Counted from the stretch's first letter, positions 25,449 to 34,054 are shown. The stretch is DNA of 64,000 nt from DASZTV01 sp035548125 (GCA_035548125.1 DASZTV010000006.1:1-64000); one strand, 5' to 3'. Translations and numbers: made by a program. Notes: a model not told the origin generated them from the sequence alone.

Positions 25449-28400
25449 TCGCACAGATCATGCAGCGCCGGTCGGTCCCGTACGCCGCAGCCGCGGCGGC
25501 GGCGCTCGTCGTCTTCGTCCTGACGCAAGCCGACAGCCACGACGTCCCGATGGGCACCGTGCTCTACGGCGTGCTGTACGGCAGCCTCAACGGGCTGCTT
25601 GCCGTCGGGCTCGTCCTGCTCTATCGAGTCACCCGTTCGCTGAACTTCGCGTACGGCGCGATGGGCGGCTTGCCGGCCGGCATTGTTGCCTCGCTCTACC
25701 TGTCGCATCACACCCCGTGGGCGCTCTGCGTCGCGCTGAGCATCGCGACAGGTGTGCTGGTCGGGCTCGGAACCGGCGCGTTGGTCAACTGGCGGTTCAG
25801 CCGCTCGCCGCGCCTGGTCCTCACGGTCGCGACGATCGGCCTGCTTCAGCTGCTCGGTGGCATCGCGATCTACGTGCCGAGGTGGTTCCACGGTCCGTCG
25901 CTGATCCCGCCGTTCTCGACCGGCCTTTCGAAGTGGCACAAGCAGATCAACCCGGTGCTGTTCAACGGCAACGATCTGGTCGTGCTGATCGTCGTCCCGC
26001 TGGTCGTCATTGCGGTGTCGTGGTTCCTGCTGCGCACGGACGCCGGCCGCGCGGTCCGGGCGATCGCCGACAACCCCGACCGCGCCCGGCTCGCGGGCGT
26101 CCCGGCGCGGCGCCTGATGCTCCTCGTCTGGGCGATCGCCGGAGCCGTCGCCGCCCTCGCGGTCACGCTTCAGGCGCCGTCGGCGGGCGTGCCGCTGAAT
26201 GTCGCGGCCGGTCCCGAGATCCTGCTCGCACCGCTGGCCGCGGCGATCGTGGCCGGCATGCGGTCGATGCCCGGCGCGTTCCTCGCCGGCATCGGGCTCG
26301 GCGTCATCGAGTCGGTCGTGCGACTGGACGTGTCGAAGCAGTCGGTCGAGGAGCCGATCTTCCTCGGCATCATCCTGGTCGCGCTGCTGCTGCACCATCG
26401 CGGCTCGAGCCGGGTCGACGACAGCGATGGCGCCTGGTCGGAGATCGGGACATCGCGGCCGCTCCCGGCCGCCTTGCGCCGGCTGCCGGCCGTTCGCGTC
26501 GTGCGCGTCGGCACGCTGGCGGCGGTCGGCGTCGTTGCGCTGCTGCTGCCCGCGATGCTCTCGGCGTCCCGGCTCTATCAGGTCACCAGCGCGCTGGTCT
26601 TCGGCATGGCTGCGCTGTCGCTGGTCGTCCTCACCGGCTGGTCCGGGACGGTGAGCCTCGGCCAGATGGCCCTGGTCGGCATCGGCGCAATCGTCGCGGG
26701 GGACCTCGTCGCGCACCTTGATCTCGACTTGTTCCAAGCGCTGGTCGTCGCCGGCGCGGCCGGCGGTGCCGCGTCACTGCTGCTGGGGCTGCCGGCGCTC
26801 CGCGTCCGCGGGCTCTACCTCGCCGTCACCACGATGGCGTTCGCGGTCACGGCCAACGACTTCTTCTTCAACCCGTCCAACTTCGCGTCGGCGCTTCCGG
26901 CGTCGATCGTGCGGCCCGTGTTGTGGAAGCGGTTCCTGCTCAAGGACGGCAGCGGCGACCTCTACCTGCTCTGTCTCGGCGTACTCGTGCTGTGGATCGT
27001 GGTGCTGGCGGGACTTCGGCGAAGCCGCACCGGTCGCGCGATCATCGCGGTGCGCGACAACCGAGCCGGCGCCGAAGCGGCCGCGGTCCCGAGCGTGCGG
27101 ACCCGGCTGATGGCATTCACCGTCGCAGGAGTGATCGCCGGTGTCGCCGGCGGGCTCGACGTGGTGGTCCTCGGCGGCGTGGGGAACCAGACGTTCCAGC
27201 CGACCGACAGCGTGCTCGTGCTGTCGATGGTCGTGATCGGCGGCACCGCCTCGATCGGGGGTGCGCTTGCGGGGGTCGCACTGCTCGAGTGGGTGGCCAT
27301 CGCGTTCCCGACCGCGCAGCTCCTGCTGACCGGGATCGGGGTGCTGGCCGTTTTGCTGCTCGTGCCTTCCGGCCTTGCGGGTGTCGCGGAGCGGGTGCGA
27401 GACCGCGTCCTCGTCGCGATGGCAAGACGCCGGGGCTGGGACACGAGCGTGTGGGCCGACTCGGCGGAGGGGGTGGCGGCTGTCGCGCCGGCCACCGAAC
27501 CGACGTTCGCGGCCGTCGGCGACGACGTGCTGCTCGCGGTGTCCGGAGCCAACGCGGCGTACGGCTCCATGCAGGTGCTGTTCGGCGTCGACCTCACCGT
27601 CCGGGAGGGCGAGATCGTCGCGCTGCTCGGCACCAACGGCGCCGGAAAGTCCAGCCTGCTGCGAACCGTGACCGGGTTGCTCCCGGCGTCGTCAGGGACG
27701 GTTCGGTTCGCGGGCCGCGACATCACGGCGGCCGCAACCGAGAACATCGCTGCGGGCGGGCTGACGATGATGCCGGGCGGCCGCGGCATCTTCCCCTCGA
27801 TGACGGTCGCGGAGAACCTGCGGATCGCGGGCTGGCTGCATCGCAAGGACGCCGTCGCGACGCGCGAGCGGCTTGCAGAGGCGCACGAGCTCTTCCCCGT
27901 TCTCGCCGAGCGAGCGCATTCGCAGGCGGGCGACCTGTCCGGCGGCCAGCAGCAGATGCTGTCGCTGGCAATGGCGTTCCTCGCGAAGCCACGGCTGCTG
28001 TGCATCGACGAGCTGAGCCTCGGGCTCGCGCCGCTGGTCGTCACACGGTTGCTGGATGCGGTACGACGCATCCACGCGTCGGGTGTCACGGTCGTGCTCG
28101 TCGAGCAGTCGGTCGATGTCGCGCTGCTGATCGCGGAGCAGGCGACGTTCCTCGAGAAGGGACAGGTCCGCTTCGTCGGGCCGGTCGCTGACCTGCTCGA
28201 CCACGACGAGCTGCTGCGCGCGGTTTTCATCGGCGGCGGCAAGACCGAGATCCCGAAGAACAAGAAGGCCGCCAAGCGGGCCGCCGCCAAGGGCGCGGTG
28301 CCGGTAGCCGCGACGCCGGCACTCCGTTGTTACGGCATGCGCAAGTCCTTCGGCGGGATCGTCGCCGTCAACCACGTCGACCTCACCGTCGCCGACGGCG

Positions 28401-29107
28401 AGATCGTCGGGCTGATCGGTCACAACGGCGCGGGCAAGACGACGATCTTCGACCTCTTGTGCGGGTTCGTCCCGGCGGACGGCGGCCGGGTCTACCTCGG
28501 CGAGGAGGAGATCACCTCGTACCCCGCGTGGGGGCGGTCCGCGCTAGGGCTCGGCCGGTCGTTTCAGGATGCGCGGCTGTTCGGCAGTCTCACCGTGGCG
28601 GAGACGCTGTCCGTCGCCTACGAGCGGCACCTCGCGAACCGCGACCCGTTCGCGGCGGCGTTGCGCATGCCGGCGGCGACGGCAAGTGAGGCGGCGCTGG
28701 CCGACGGGGTGGACCGGCTGATCGAGGAGTTCGGCCTTGCGGCGTACCGGCACCGCCCGACCGGAAGCCTGTCGACCGGCACTCGGCGCATCGTCGAGCT
28801 CGCCTGCGTCATGGCGCACGAGCCGAAGGTGATGCTGCTCGACGAGCCGTCGGGCGGCGTCGCGCAGCGCGAGACCGAGGCGCTTGCTCCGCTGCTGCGC
28901 AAGCTCCGGGACGAGACGGGTTGCGCGATGCTCGTCGTCGAGCACGACATGGCGCTGCTCAGCAGCGTCTGCGACCGGCTGATCGCCCTGGAGCTGGGCG
29001 CCGTCATCGCTGAAGGATCCCCGGCCGAGGTGCTGTCCCACCCGGCCGTCATTGCCAGCTACCTCGGGACGGACTCCGATCCCGCTGCTATCAAAGGAGC
29101 GTCATGA
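25445..29107 (+). CDS. Single-chain Liv-type ABC transporter (permease-permease-ATPase-ATPase)
   Basis: GTG 25445 overlaps the receptor stop, giving 1220 aa. Order: LivH-like permease (about 10-310, starting with GVLYGSLNGLLAVGLVLLYR), LivM-like permease (about 335-660; LVVLTGWSGTVSLGQMA), LivF-like ATPase (Walker A GTNGAGKSS at about 729, signature LSGGQQQ, Walker B LLCIDELSLGL), and LivG-like ATPase (Walker A GHNGAGKTT at about 993, FQDARLFGSLT, signature LSTGTRR, Walker B VMLLDEPSGG). Normally these are four proteins. The second ATPase signature lacks Gln (LSTGTRR versus LSGGQ), so the two sites may be asymmetric. The locus suggests a hydrophobic carboxylate rather than leucine. The reading frame is continuous. 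Confidence 0.9.
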   Translation: MIAQIMQRRSVPYAAAAAAALVVFVLTQADSHDVPMGTVLYGVLYGSLNGLLAVGLVLLYRVTRSLNFAYGAMGGLPAGIVASLYLSHHTPWALCVALSIATGVLVGLGTGALVNWRFSRSPRLVLTVATIGLLQLLGGIAIYVPRWFHGPSLIPPFSTGLSKWHKQINPVLFNGNDLVVLIVVPLVVIAVSWFLLRTDAGRAVRAIADNPDRARLAGVPARRLMLLVWAIAGAVAALAVTLQAPSAGVPLNVAAGPEILLAPLAAAIVAGMRSMPGAFLAGIGLGVIESVVRLDVSKQSVEEPIFLGIILVALLLHHRGSSRVDDSDGAWSEIGTSRPLPAALRRLPAVRVVRVGTLAAVGVVALLLPAMLSASRLYQVTSALVFGMAALSLVVLTGWSGTVSLGQMALVGIGAIVAGDLVAHLDLDLFQALVVAGAAGGAASLLLGLPALRVRGLYLAVTTMAFAVTANDFFFNPSNFASALPASIVRPVLWKRFLLKDGSGDLYLLCLGVLVLWIVVLAGLRRSRTGRAIIAVRDNRAGAEAAAVPSVRTRLMAFTVAGVIAGVAGGLDVVVLGGVGNQTFQPTDSVLVLSMVVIGGTASIGGALAGVALLEWVAIAFPTAQLLLTGIGVLAVLLLVPSGLAGVAERVRDRVLVAMARRRGWDTSVWADSAEGVAAVAPATEPTFAAVGDDVLLAVSGANAAYGSMQVLFGVDLTVREGEIVALLGTNGAGKSSLLRTVTGLLPASSGTVRFAGRDITAAATENIAAGGLTMMPGGRGIFPSMTVAENLRIAGWLHRKDAVATRERLAEAHELFPVLAERAHSQAGDLSGGQQQMLSLAMAFLAKPRLLCIDELSLGLAPLVVTRLLDAVRRIHASGVTVVLVEQSVDVALLIAEQATFLEKGQVRFVGPVADLLDHDELLRAVFIGGGKTEIPKNKKAAKRAAAKGAVPVAATPALRCYGMRKSFGGIVAVNHVDLTVADGEIVGLIGHNGAGKTTIFDLLCGFVPADGGRVYLGEEEITSYPAWGRSALGLGRSFQDARLFGSLTVAETLSVAYERHLANRDPFAAALRMPAATASEAALADGVDRLIEEFGLAAYRHRPTGSLSTGTRRIVELACVMAHEPKVMLLDEPSGGVAQRETEALAPLLRKLRDETGCAMLVVEHDMALLSSVCDRLIALELGAVIAEGSPAEVLSHPAVIASYLGTDSDPAAIKGAS

Positions 29108-29943
29108 GCGCGACCGCGACCGAGCCGACCCAGGGCTTCGACATCCGGCCGTATCTGGTCGGCGTCGGCGGTGACCTCCCGGGTCCGGCGAACGTCATCA
29201 TGCAGCTGAGCTGGCCCGAGGTCGGTTACGGCGTGATGGAGAGCAAGGTCGAGTCGGGAAGCGCGATGAAGCATCCCTACAAGCGAGCGCGGACGACGTT
29301 CACCTACCTGTCGGTTGCGATGCTGGGCAACGACGACGACCGGCGGAACTTCGCGAGAGCGGTCAACGGCCAGCACGCGCAGGTGCGGTCCGACGAGCAC
29401 AGCCCGGTCACGTACAACGCGCTCAATCCGGAGCTGCAGCTGTGGGTCGCGGCATGCCTGTACTACGGCACGCTCGACCTGCACGAGAAGATGCACGGTC
29501 CGATCACCGACGAGGAAGAAGCCGACCGCTTCTACGCCTACTGCTCCCGGTTCGGTACGACGCTGCAGGTGCGCGAGAGCATGTGGCCGAAGGACCGGGC
29601 CGCGTTCGCGGAGTACTGGGAGGCCGGCGTCGCGCGCGCCGCGATCGACGACAAGATGCGCCGCTACCTCGACGCGCTCACCCGCCTGGAGAACCTGCCG
29701 AAGCCGCTGCAGCGACTCAACGCCGAGCGCTCGCTGTTCTTCACGAAGGGCTTTCTGCCACCGCTGTTCCGCGAGCAGATGAACTACTCGTGGTCTGCCG
29801 CGGAGCAGGAGCTGTTCGACAAGAAGCTTCGTCGGCTCGGCCAGATCGACCGGAAGCTGCCGAACAACCTGAAGATCCTGCCGTTCAGCGCGCTGCTCTG
29901 GGACATGCGCCGGCGCCATCGCAAGGGCGCCCCGCTGGTCTGA
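29104..29943 (+). CDS. MpaB/Lcp-family (DUF2236) oxygenase-like protein
   Basis: The 279-aa protein overlaps the transporter stop by 4 bp (ATGA). It matches DUF2236, the family of MpaB-type oxygenases and the latex-clearing protein Lcp: an aromatic-rich N-terminus, then VNGQHAQVRS, whose His is at the position of the conserved haem-ligand region, YNALNPELQLWVAACLYYG, and EEADRFYAYCSRFG. Family members are b-type haem proteins, and Lcp cleaves polyisoprene with O2. No signal peptide is present, so it should act inside the cell, probably on the imported compound. It ends the cluster, 12 bases from an opposing small gene. Confidence 0.8.
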   Translation: MSATATEPTQGFDIRPYLVGVGGDLPGPANVIMQLSWPEVGYGVMESKVESGSAMKHPYKRARTTFTYLSVAMLGNDDDRRNFARAVNGQHAQVRSDEHSPVTYNALNPELQLWVAACLYYGTLDLHEKMHGPITDEEEADRFYAYCSRFGTTLQVRESMWPKDRAAFAEYWEAGVARAAIDDKMRRYLDALTRLENLPKPLQRLNAERSLFFTKGFLPPLFREQMNYSWSAAEQELFDKKLRRLGQIDRKLPNNLKILPFSALLWDMRRRHRKGAPLV

Positions 29944-29955
29944 CCACGGTCACGG

Positions 29956-30153
29956 TCAGGCCGCGAACTCGGCGGCGATCGTCGGTCGTCCGGTGAGGTG
30001 GTGGACGAGCACCTGAGACGGCCGGGCGGCCGCGGCGAGCGAGCGGCAGTGGTCGATTGCGGCTGTCAGCGTGTCATGCGAGTCGAGCAGCTCGCGGCCA
30101 CGGCCGCATGCCCAGGTGCCGTCCTCGCACTCGAGAACCCGGAAGTACCACAC
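29956..30153 (-). CDS. Small conserved-type hypothetical protein
   Basis: This 65-aa frame starts at GTG 30153. It has an ordered beginning (WYFRVLECEDGTWACGRGRE) followed by an Ala-rich helix and a beta-like end (VLVHHLTGRP), resembling small single-domain proteins with a DUF2188-like beta-beta-alpha pattern. It is convergent with the oxygenase gene and divergent from the ArsR gene. Amino-acid composition and placement support coding; function unknown. Confidence 0.55.
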   Translation of the reverse strand: MWYFRVLECEDGTWACGRGRELLDSHDTLTAAIDHCRSLAAAARPSQVLVHHLTGRPTIAAEFAA

Positions 30154-30266
30154 CGCTAAGCCCGCCTATCCGCTAACTTGACGAAACCTAGATATGTTGA
30201 GATCGTACTACAGCGCTGAACTGCGTGCCCATAGCCGTTCCCTTGTGCCGTCGGAGGCAAACCCTC

Positions 30267-30656
30267 GTGAAGTCGCTCGCCGAGTCGGTGGTGCAGGCCG
30301 CCACGGCGACGCCGCTGTACCAGGTGAAGGGCGAGTTCTTCAAAGTCCTCGGGCACCCGGCGCGGATCCGCGTACTGGAGCTGCTCAGCGAGCAGGAGCG
30401 GTCGGTCGGTGAGCTCGCCGCCGAGGTAGGGCTCGAGACCTCACACCTGTCACAGCAGCTCGGAGTGCTTCGCCGTGCCGGCGTCGTCATCGCGCGCAAA
30501 GACGGTACGTCGGTCATCTACTCCCTCGCCGCGCCCGAGGTTGCGGAGCTGTTGGCGGTTGCACGGCGCGTGCTCGCGGTGATTCTCAGCGGCCAGGTCG
30601 ACGTCCTCAAGGACCTCGAGGTCGCCGCAACACCGAGGCGCGCAGCTCGCCGGTAG
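30267..30656 (+). CDS. ArsR-family transcriptional regulator
   Basis: GTG 30267 is chosen because GGAGG lies 9 bases upstream; an earlier GTG at 30225 is possible. The 129-aa protein has a winged HTH: FFKVLGHPARIRVLELLSEQ, VGELAAEVGLETSHLSQQL, then GVLRRAGVVIARKDGTSVIY. No ELCVCDL-type metal motif and no cysteines are present in the HTH, so this is probably a non-metal ArsR member. A TTGACG (30178-30183) upstream may be its -35. A 13-bp inverted repeat sits just after its stop, before the MCP gene. Confidence 0.85.
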   Translation: MKSLAESVVQAATATPLYQVKGEFFKVLGHPARIRVLELLSEQERSVGELAAEVGLETSHLSQQLGVLRRAGVVIARKDGTSVIYSLAAPEVAELLAVARRVLAVILSGQVDVLKDLEVAATPRRAARR

Positions 30657-30661
30657 TTCTT

Positions 30662-30692
30662 CGAAGTGAGTTGATCATTTCAACTAACTTCG
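30662..30692. promoter_or_regulatory. 13-bp inverted repeat between arsR and the MCP gene
   Basis: The arms 30662-30674 and 30680-30692 pair over 13 positions with one mismatch around TCATT. There is no T tract. The element CTAACTT in the right arm recurs upstream of arsR (30173-30179), and GTTGA also appears in both places, so an ArsR operator controlling both genes is plausible; a terminator after arsR is the alternative. Confidence 0.45.
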
Positions 30693-30744
30693 TGGTTCGC
30701 GGGGCCGATCGGGGTGCCAAAACCCGTCCTTCAGGAGACCGCCC

Positions 30745-32526
30745 ATGTCAGCTGAGGCCCCCGAGATCATCCCGCCCCGTACGAGCCCGGAGAACACCGC
30801 ACGGAAAGGCGCCATCGACCTCGCGTCGCTGCGCAGCGTCCTCGACGACCTCCCGATGCGAGTCATGCTCTGCGATCTCGACCTGACCATCCGCTACACG
30901 AACAAGGCCACGATCGAAGGACTGCGCAGCCTGCAGGAACATCTGTCGGTCAACGTGGACAACATCGTCGGGACCAACATCGACGTCTTCCATCGCGACC
31001 CGTCCCATCAGCGGCGCATCCTGTCCTCGGATGCGAACCTGCCGGTGCGATCGGTCATCTCGGTCGGCCCGGAGAAGCTCGACCTGACGGTGCAGGCGGT
31101 GTACGACGACGACGGCACCTTCTGCGGGGCGATGGCGACCTGGGACGTCATCACCGACAAGCTTCGGCTCGAAGCCGAGGTCGCGCGCGTCACCTCGATG
31201 ATGGAGAACTCACCGACCAACATGATGTTCGCCGATCGGGACTTCACCATCACCTACATGAACCCGGCGTCCCTCAACACCTTGAAGGGACTCGAGCAGC
31301 ACCTGCCGATCGCCGCAGACCAGATCGTGGGATCGAGCCTCGACCTGTTCCACAAGAACCCGTCGTACCAGCGGGGCATCCTCGCCGAGGAGTCCAACCT
31401 GCCGCGCCGCGCCAACATTAGCGTGGGCCCGGAGACCCTCGACCTGCTCGTCTCGCCGATCCGCGACCTGAACGGCGACTACATCGGTGCGATGGCGACC
31501 TGGGACGTCATCACCGACAAGCTCGCGCTCGAGGCGGAGCGCACCCGGCTCGCCGAGGAGCGGGAGGCGGCGGCAGAGGAGCTGCGGTCCAAGGTCGACC
31601 TCGTGCTCGAGGTCGTCGACGCCGCCGCCAACGGCGACCTGACCCGCGAGATCCCGATCAGCGGCGACGACGCGATCGGGCGGCTCGCAGGCGGCTTGGG
31701 CCAGCTCATGCAGCGGCTGCGCGAAAGCATGGGCGAGATCGGCGCGGCGGCGCAGCGACTGGCCGAGGCAGCGGGTGAGCTGACCGGGGTCAGCCAGGAC
31801 ATGGGTGGTGCGGCGTCTCGTACCGCAGAGCTTGCCGAGACCGCGTCGCGGACCTCGGGGGAGGTGCGGGAGAACACGTCCTCCGTCGCGAGCGCCACGG
31901 AGCAGATGTCGGCGAGCATCACCGAGGTCTCGCGCAGTGCGGCGCAGGCCTCGACCGCAGCGTCCAACGGCGTCACGGTCGCGACCAGCGCGCAGACGAC
32001 GGTGGCGAGCCTCGGCGAGTCCAGTCGCGAGATCGGCGCCGTGCTCAAGACGATCAACGCGATCGCTCAGCAGACGAACCTGCTGGCGCTCAACGCGACG
32101 ATCGAGGCGGCGCGGGCCGGCGCGGCTGGGAAGGGCTTCGCGGTCGTCGCGACCGAGGTGAAGGAGCTCGCTCAGGGGACCGCGCGGGCGACCGACGACA
32201 TCGCGGAGCGGATCGAGGCGATTCAGCAGGCGGCGGTCGGCGCAGTCGAGGCGATTCGCGAGATCAGTGAGTGCGTCGACAACATCAACGATCTGCAGAA
32301 CTCGATCTCCGCGGCGGTCGAGGAGCAGACGGTGGTGACGAACGACATCGCGCGCTCGGTCAGCGGCGTGGCGGACGGCGCTGCCGGGATCTCCCGCGAC
32401 ATCGGGCAGGTCACGGACGCCGCAGCATCGACGATGTCCGGGGTGACCAAGTCGCTCGACTGCGCGAACCGGCTCAACGAGATGGCCGAGGAGCTCAAGC
32501 ACCTGCTGGCGCGCTTCGACTACTAG
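30745..32526 (+). CDS. Soluble methyl-accepting chemotaxis-type protein with tandem PAS domains
   Basis: The 593-aa protein has no membrane segment. Two PAS domains (about 30-140 and 150-262) are clear duplicates: both contain an IVGTNIDVFH/IVGSSLDLFH-type stretch and end GAMATWDVITDKL. A HAMP-like linker (about 285-340; NGDLTREIPISGDDAIG) and an MCP signalling domain follow, with the hairpin tip INAIAQQTNLLALNATIEAA and GKGFAVVATEVKELA. Upstream GGAG is 9 bases from ATG 30745. No cheA, cheW or flagellar gene is in the window, so it may signal to a non-motility output. A 15-bp terminator hairpin follows. Confidence 0.9.
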   Translation: MSAEAPEIIPPRTSPENTARKGAIDLASLRSVLDDLPMRVMLCDLDLTIRYTNKATIEGLRSLQEHLSVNVDNIVGTNIDVFHRDPSHQRRILSSDANLPVRSVISVGPEKLDLTVQAVYDDDGTFCGAMATWDVITDKLRLEAEVARVTSMMENSPTNMMFADRDFTITYMNPASLNTLKGLEQHLPIAADQIVGSSLDLFHKNPSYQRGILAEESNLPRRANISVGPETLDLLVSPIRDLNGDYIGAMATWDVITDKLALEAERTRLAEEREAAAEELRSKVDLVLEVVDAAANGDLTREIPISGDDAIGRLAGGLGQLMQRLRESMGEIGAAAQRLAEAAGELTGVSQDMGGAASRTAELAETASRTSGEVRENTSSVASATEQMSASITEVSRSAAQASTAASNGVTVATSAQTTVASLGESSREIGAVLKTINAIAQQTNLLALNATIEAARAGAAGKGFAVVATEVKELAQGTARATDDIAERIEAIQQAAVGAVEAIREISECVDNINDLQNSISAAVEEQTVVTNDIARSVSGVADGAAGISRDIGQVTDAAASTMSGVTKSLDCANRLNEMAEELKHLLARFDY

Positions 32527-32582
32527 ACCCCCTCGCCGCTGCTGTCGCTGGGGTACGTGACGGCAGCGCTCGCGGGGTGCCA

Positions 32583-32624
32583 CCCGGCCTCGCCCCTTCC
32601 CGGGAAACGAGGGGCGAGGCCGGG
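32583..32624 (+). terminator. Strong 15-bp hairpin after the MCP gene
   Basis: CCCGGCCTCGCCCCT (32583-32597) pairs perfectly with 32610-32624 around a 12-nt loop, 56 bases after the MCP stop. It also argues against starting the next gene at 32557. Confidence 0.8.
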
Positions 32625-32649
32625 AGGCGTGCCCGCTTATTCTCATCCG

Positions 32650-33723
32650 GTGCGATGGGTGGTGAAGCCGGCAGCCATCGCCGTCGCTCTGGCGCTGCTG
32701 CCGTCATTGGCCACGGCCGCGCCACTGCGGCAACACCACGGCGCGACGACCCAAGGCGTCACGAACTTCAAGGGTGACCGGTATCCGTTCCGGCTCTACA
32801 CGCCGTCGTCGTACCGCTCGGACCGAGCGATGCCGCTGGTCGTCGTCGTGCACGGCTGCCAGACCACCGCGGCGCAGGAGGAGAGGATCACCTTCTTCGA
32901 CCGGCTCGCGGACCGTGACGGCTTCGTCGTCCTCTACCCGGAGGTGGATCCGGTCGGGAAAGCCTCGCCGGGACCGGTCGCCAACTGCTGGAAGTTCCTC
33001 GACCCGGTCGTCTACTTCCGCGGCTCCGGCGACACGGCGGCGATCGCGCAGATGACGCGATCGGTGATGCGCACGCGTCACATCGACCCGCAACGCGTGT
33101 ACATGGTCGGCGTCTCGGCCGGCGGGCTGATCACCTCAGCATCAGCCGGGACGTATCCGGACCTCTACGCCGCGGTCGGCATCATCGAGTCCGCCGGGTA
33201 CGCCGACGGGCCGTGCTTCACCGACGGGGTCGGGATCCCGGTGCAAGCGAGTGCGCAGCTCGCACACGTCGCCCAGGGATCGCGGGCCCGCGTCGTACCG
33301 CTGTTCGTCATGGGCTCAACGGGTGATCTCGCCTTCCCGCAGACCTGCGCGAAGAAGGCGCTGCAACAGGGGCTGCGAACCGACAACCTCGCGCTCGGCG
33401 GCAGCCAGACCGGACCGATCTCGCTGACGGCGGCGTCGTCGCGCCATGGTCAGGTGCCGAAGGGGCGCAGCTACACCGTCAGCACGTTCCGGGATCCGGC
33501 CGGCTGCCTGATCGGGCAGCAGACGATCATCGACGGGATGCCCCACGCCTGGCCCGGAGGCAACAAGGCAATGGGTGGTTACACCGATCCGACCGCTCCG
33601 AGCGGTGCGAAGACAGCGTGGAGCTTCTTCAAGCACTTCACGTTGAGCAGCACGGCGATGCCCTGCGCGGAAACCCGCGCGGTGGACATTCAGCACACAA
33701 ACGTTGCACCCGCGCGTGACTGA
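32650..33723 (+). CDS. Exported PHB-depolymerase/feruloyl-esterase-like hydrolase
   Basis: GTG 32650 gives 357 aa with a signal peptide (VKPAAIAVALALLPSLATAA). An earlier GTG at 32557 would read through the hairpin at 32583. Alpha/beta-hydrolase features are VVVVHGCQTT (oxyanion hole), nucleophile Ser in YMVGVSAGGLITS, and a late DGMPHAWPGG carrying the His, as in polyhydroxybutyrate depolymerases (esterase_phd/LpqC). It likely cleaves polyester or ester bonds outside the cell. Its last codons (DIQHTNVA) lie in a 24-bp arm of an inverted repeat shared with the opposing gene. Confidence 0.8.
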   Translation: MRWVVKPAAIAVALALLPSLATAAPLRQHHGATTQGVTNFKGDRYPFRLYTPSSYRSDRAMPLVVVVHGCQTTAAQEERITFFDRLADRDGFVVLYPEVDPVGKASPGPVANCWKFLDPVVYFRGSGDTAAIAQMTRSVMRTRHIDPQRVYMVGVSAGGLITSASAGTYPDLYAAVGIIESAGYADGPCFTDGVGIPVQASAQLAHVAQGSRARVVPLFVMGSTGDLAFPQTCAKKALQQGLRTDNLALGGSQTGPISLTAASSRHGQVPKGRSYTVSTFRDPAGCLIGQQTIIDGMPHAWPGGNKAMGGYTDPTAPSGAKTAWSFFKHFTLSSTAMPCAETRAVDIQHTNVAPARD

Positions 33724-33778
33724 GTCGGTCCGACGTGCTCAGGAGCGCCCTTGCGCAACGGTTGTGTGCTGAATGTCC
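33684..33778. repeat. 24-bp inverted repeat spanning two convergent 3' ends
   Basis: 33684-33707 and 33755-33778 are inverted copies with one mismatch in 24, separated by 47 bases that hold both stop codons. Because each arm is coding, both opposing proteins end in nearly the same peptide (DIQHTNVA and DIQHTTVA). It may act as a bidirectional terminator or be a dispersed palindromic repeat. Confidence 0.75.
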
Positions 33779-34002
33779 GATGAACCTGCGGCTAGCACCT
33801 GACCCTCGGGCGCTACGGCTGATGCGGCGGCCTGCTGGGCCAGAGCCTCGCGTTGCCGCTTGATGGCGTAGGCCTCGTCGATCGACTCCGCGATGAACGT
33901 CTGTTCCTTGGCGTTCATCGTCCGACTGCGCTTGAAGTACCGCTCGGCAGCGACGGCAAGCCAGCATCCGATCAGGAGAACCCAAATCGTCGTCACCGGC
34001 AC
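33739..34002 (-). CDS. Small single-pass membrane protein
   Basis: The 87-aa product starts at GTG 34002 and has one N-terminal helix (TTIWVLLIGCWLAVAAERYF), a basic stop-transfer KRSR, then a helical, Ala- and charge-rich cytoplasmic region (IAESIDEAYAIKRQREALAQ). It lies 52 bases after the 54-aa zinc-finger-like gene and may be the last gene of the fatty-acid synthesis operon. Its C-terminus is encoded in the 24-bp repeat. Function unknown. Confidence 0.65.
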   Translation of the reverse strand: MPVTTIWVLLIGCWLAVAAERYFKRSRTMNAKEQTFIAESIDEAYAIKRQREALAQQAAASAVAPEGQVLAAGSSDIQHTTVAQGRS

Positions 34003-34054
34003 CCACCCCGATCGCGCATCTGCTGGTGGCGAAAGCCTAGAGCCGAAACCCGCC

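Noticed and set aside
25229..26737. 502-codon frame opposite the start of the ABC transporter
   Set aside because: Composition is Arg/Asp/Gln-rich with no ordered segments, and the transporter motifs on the + strand are unambiguous.
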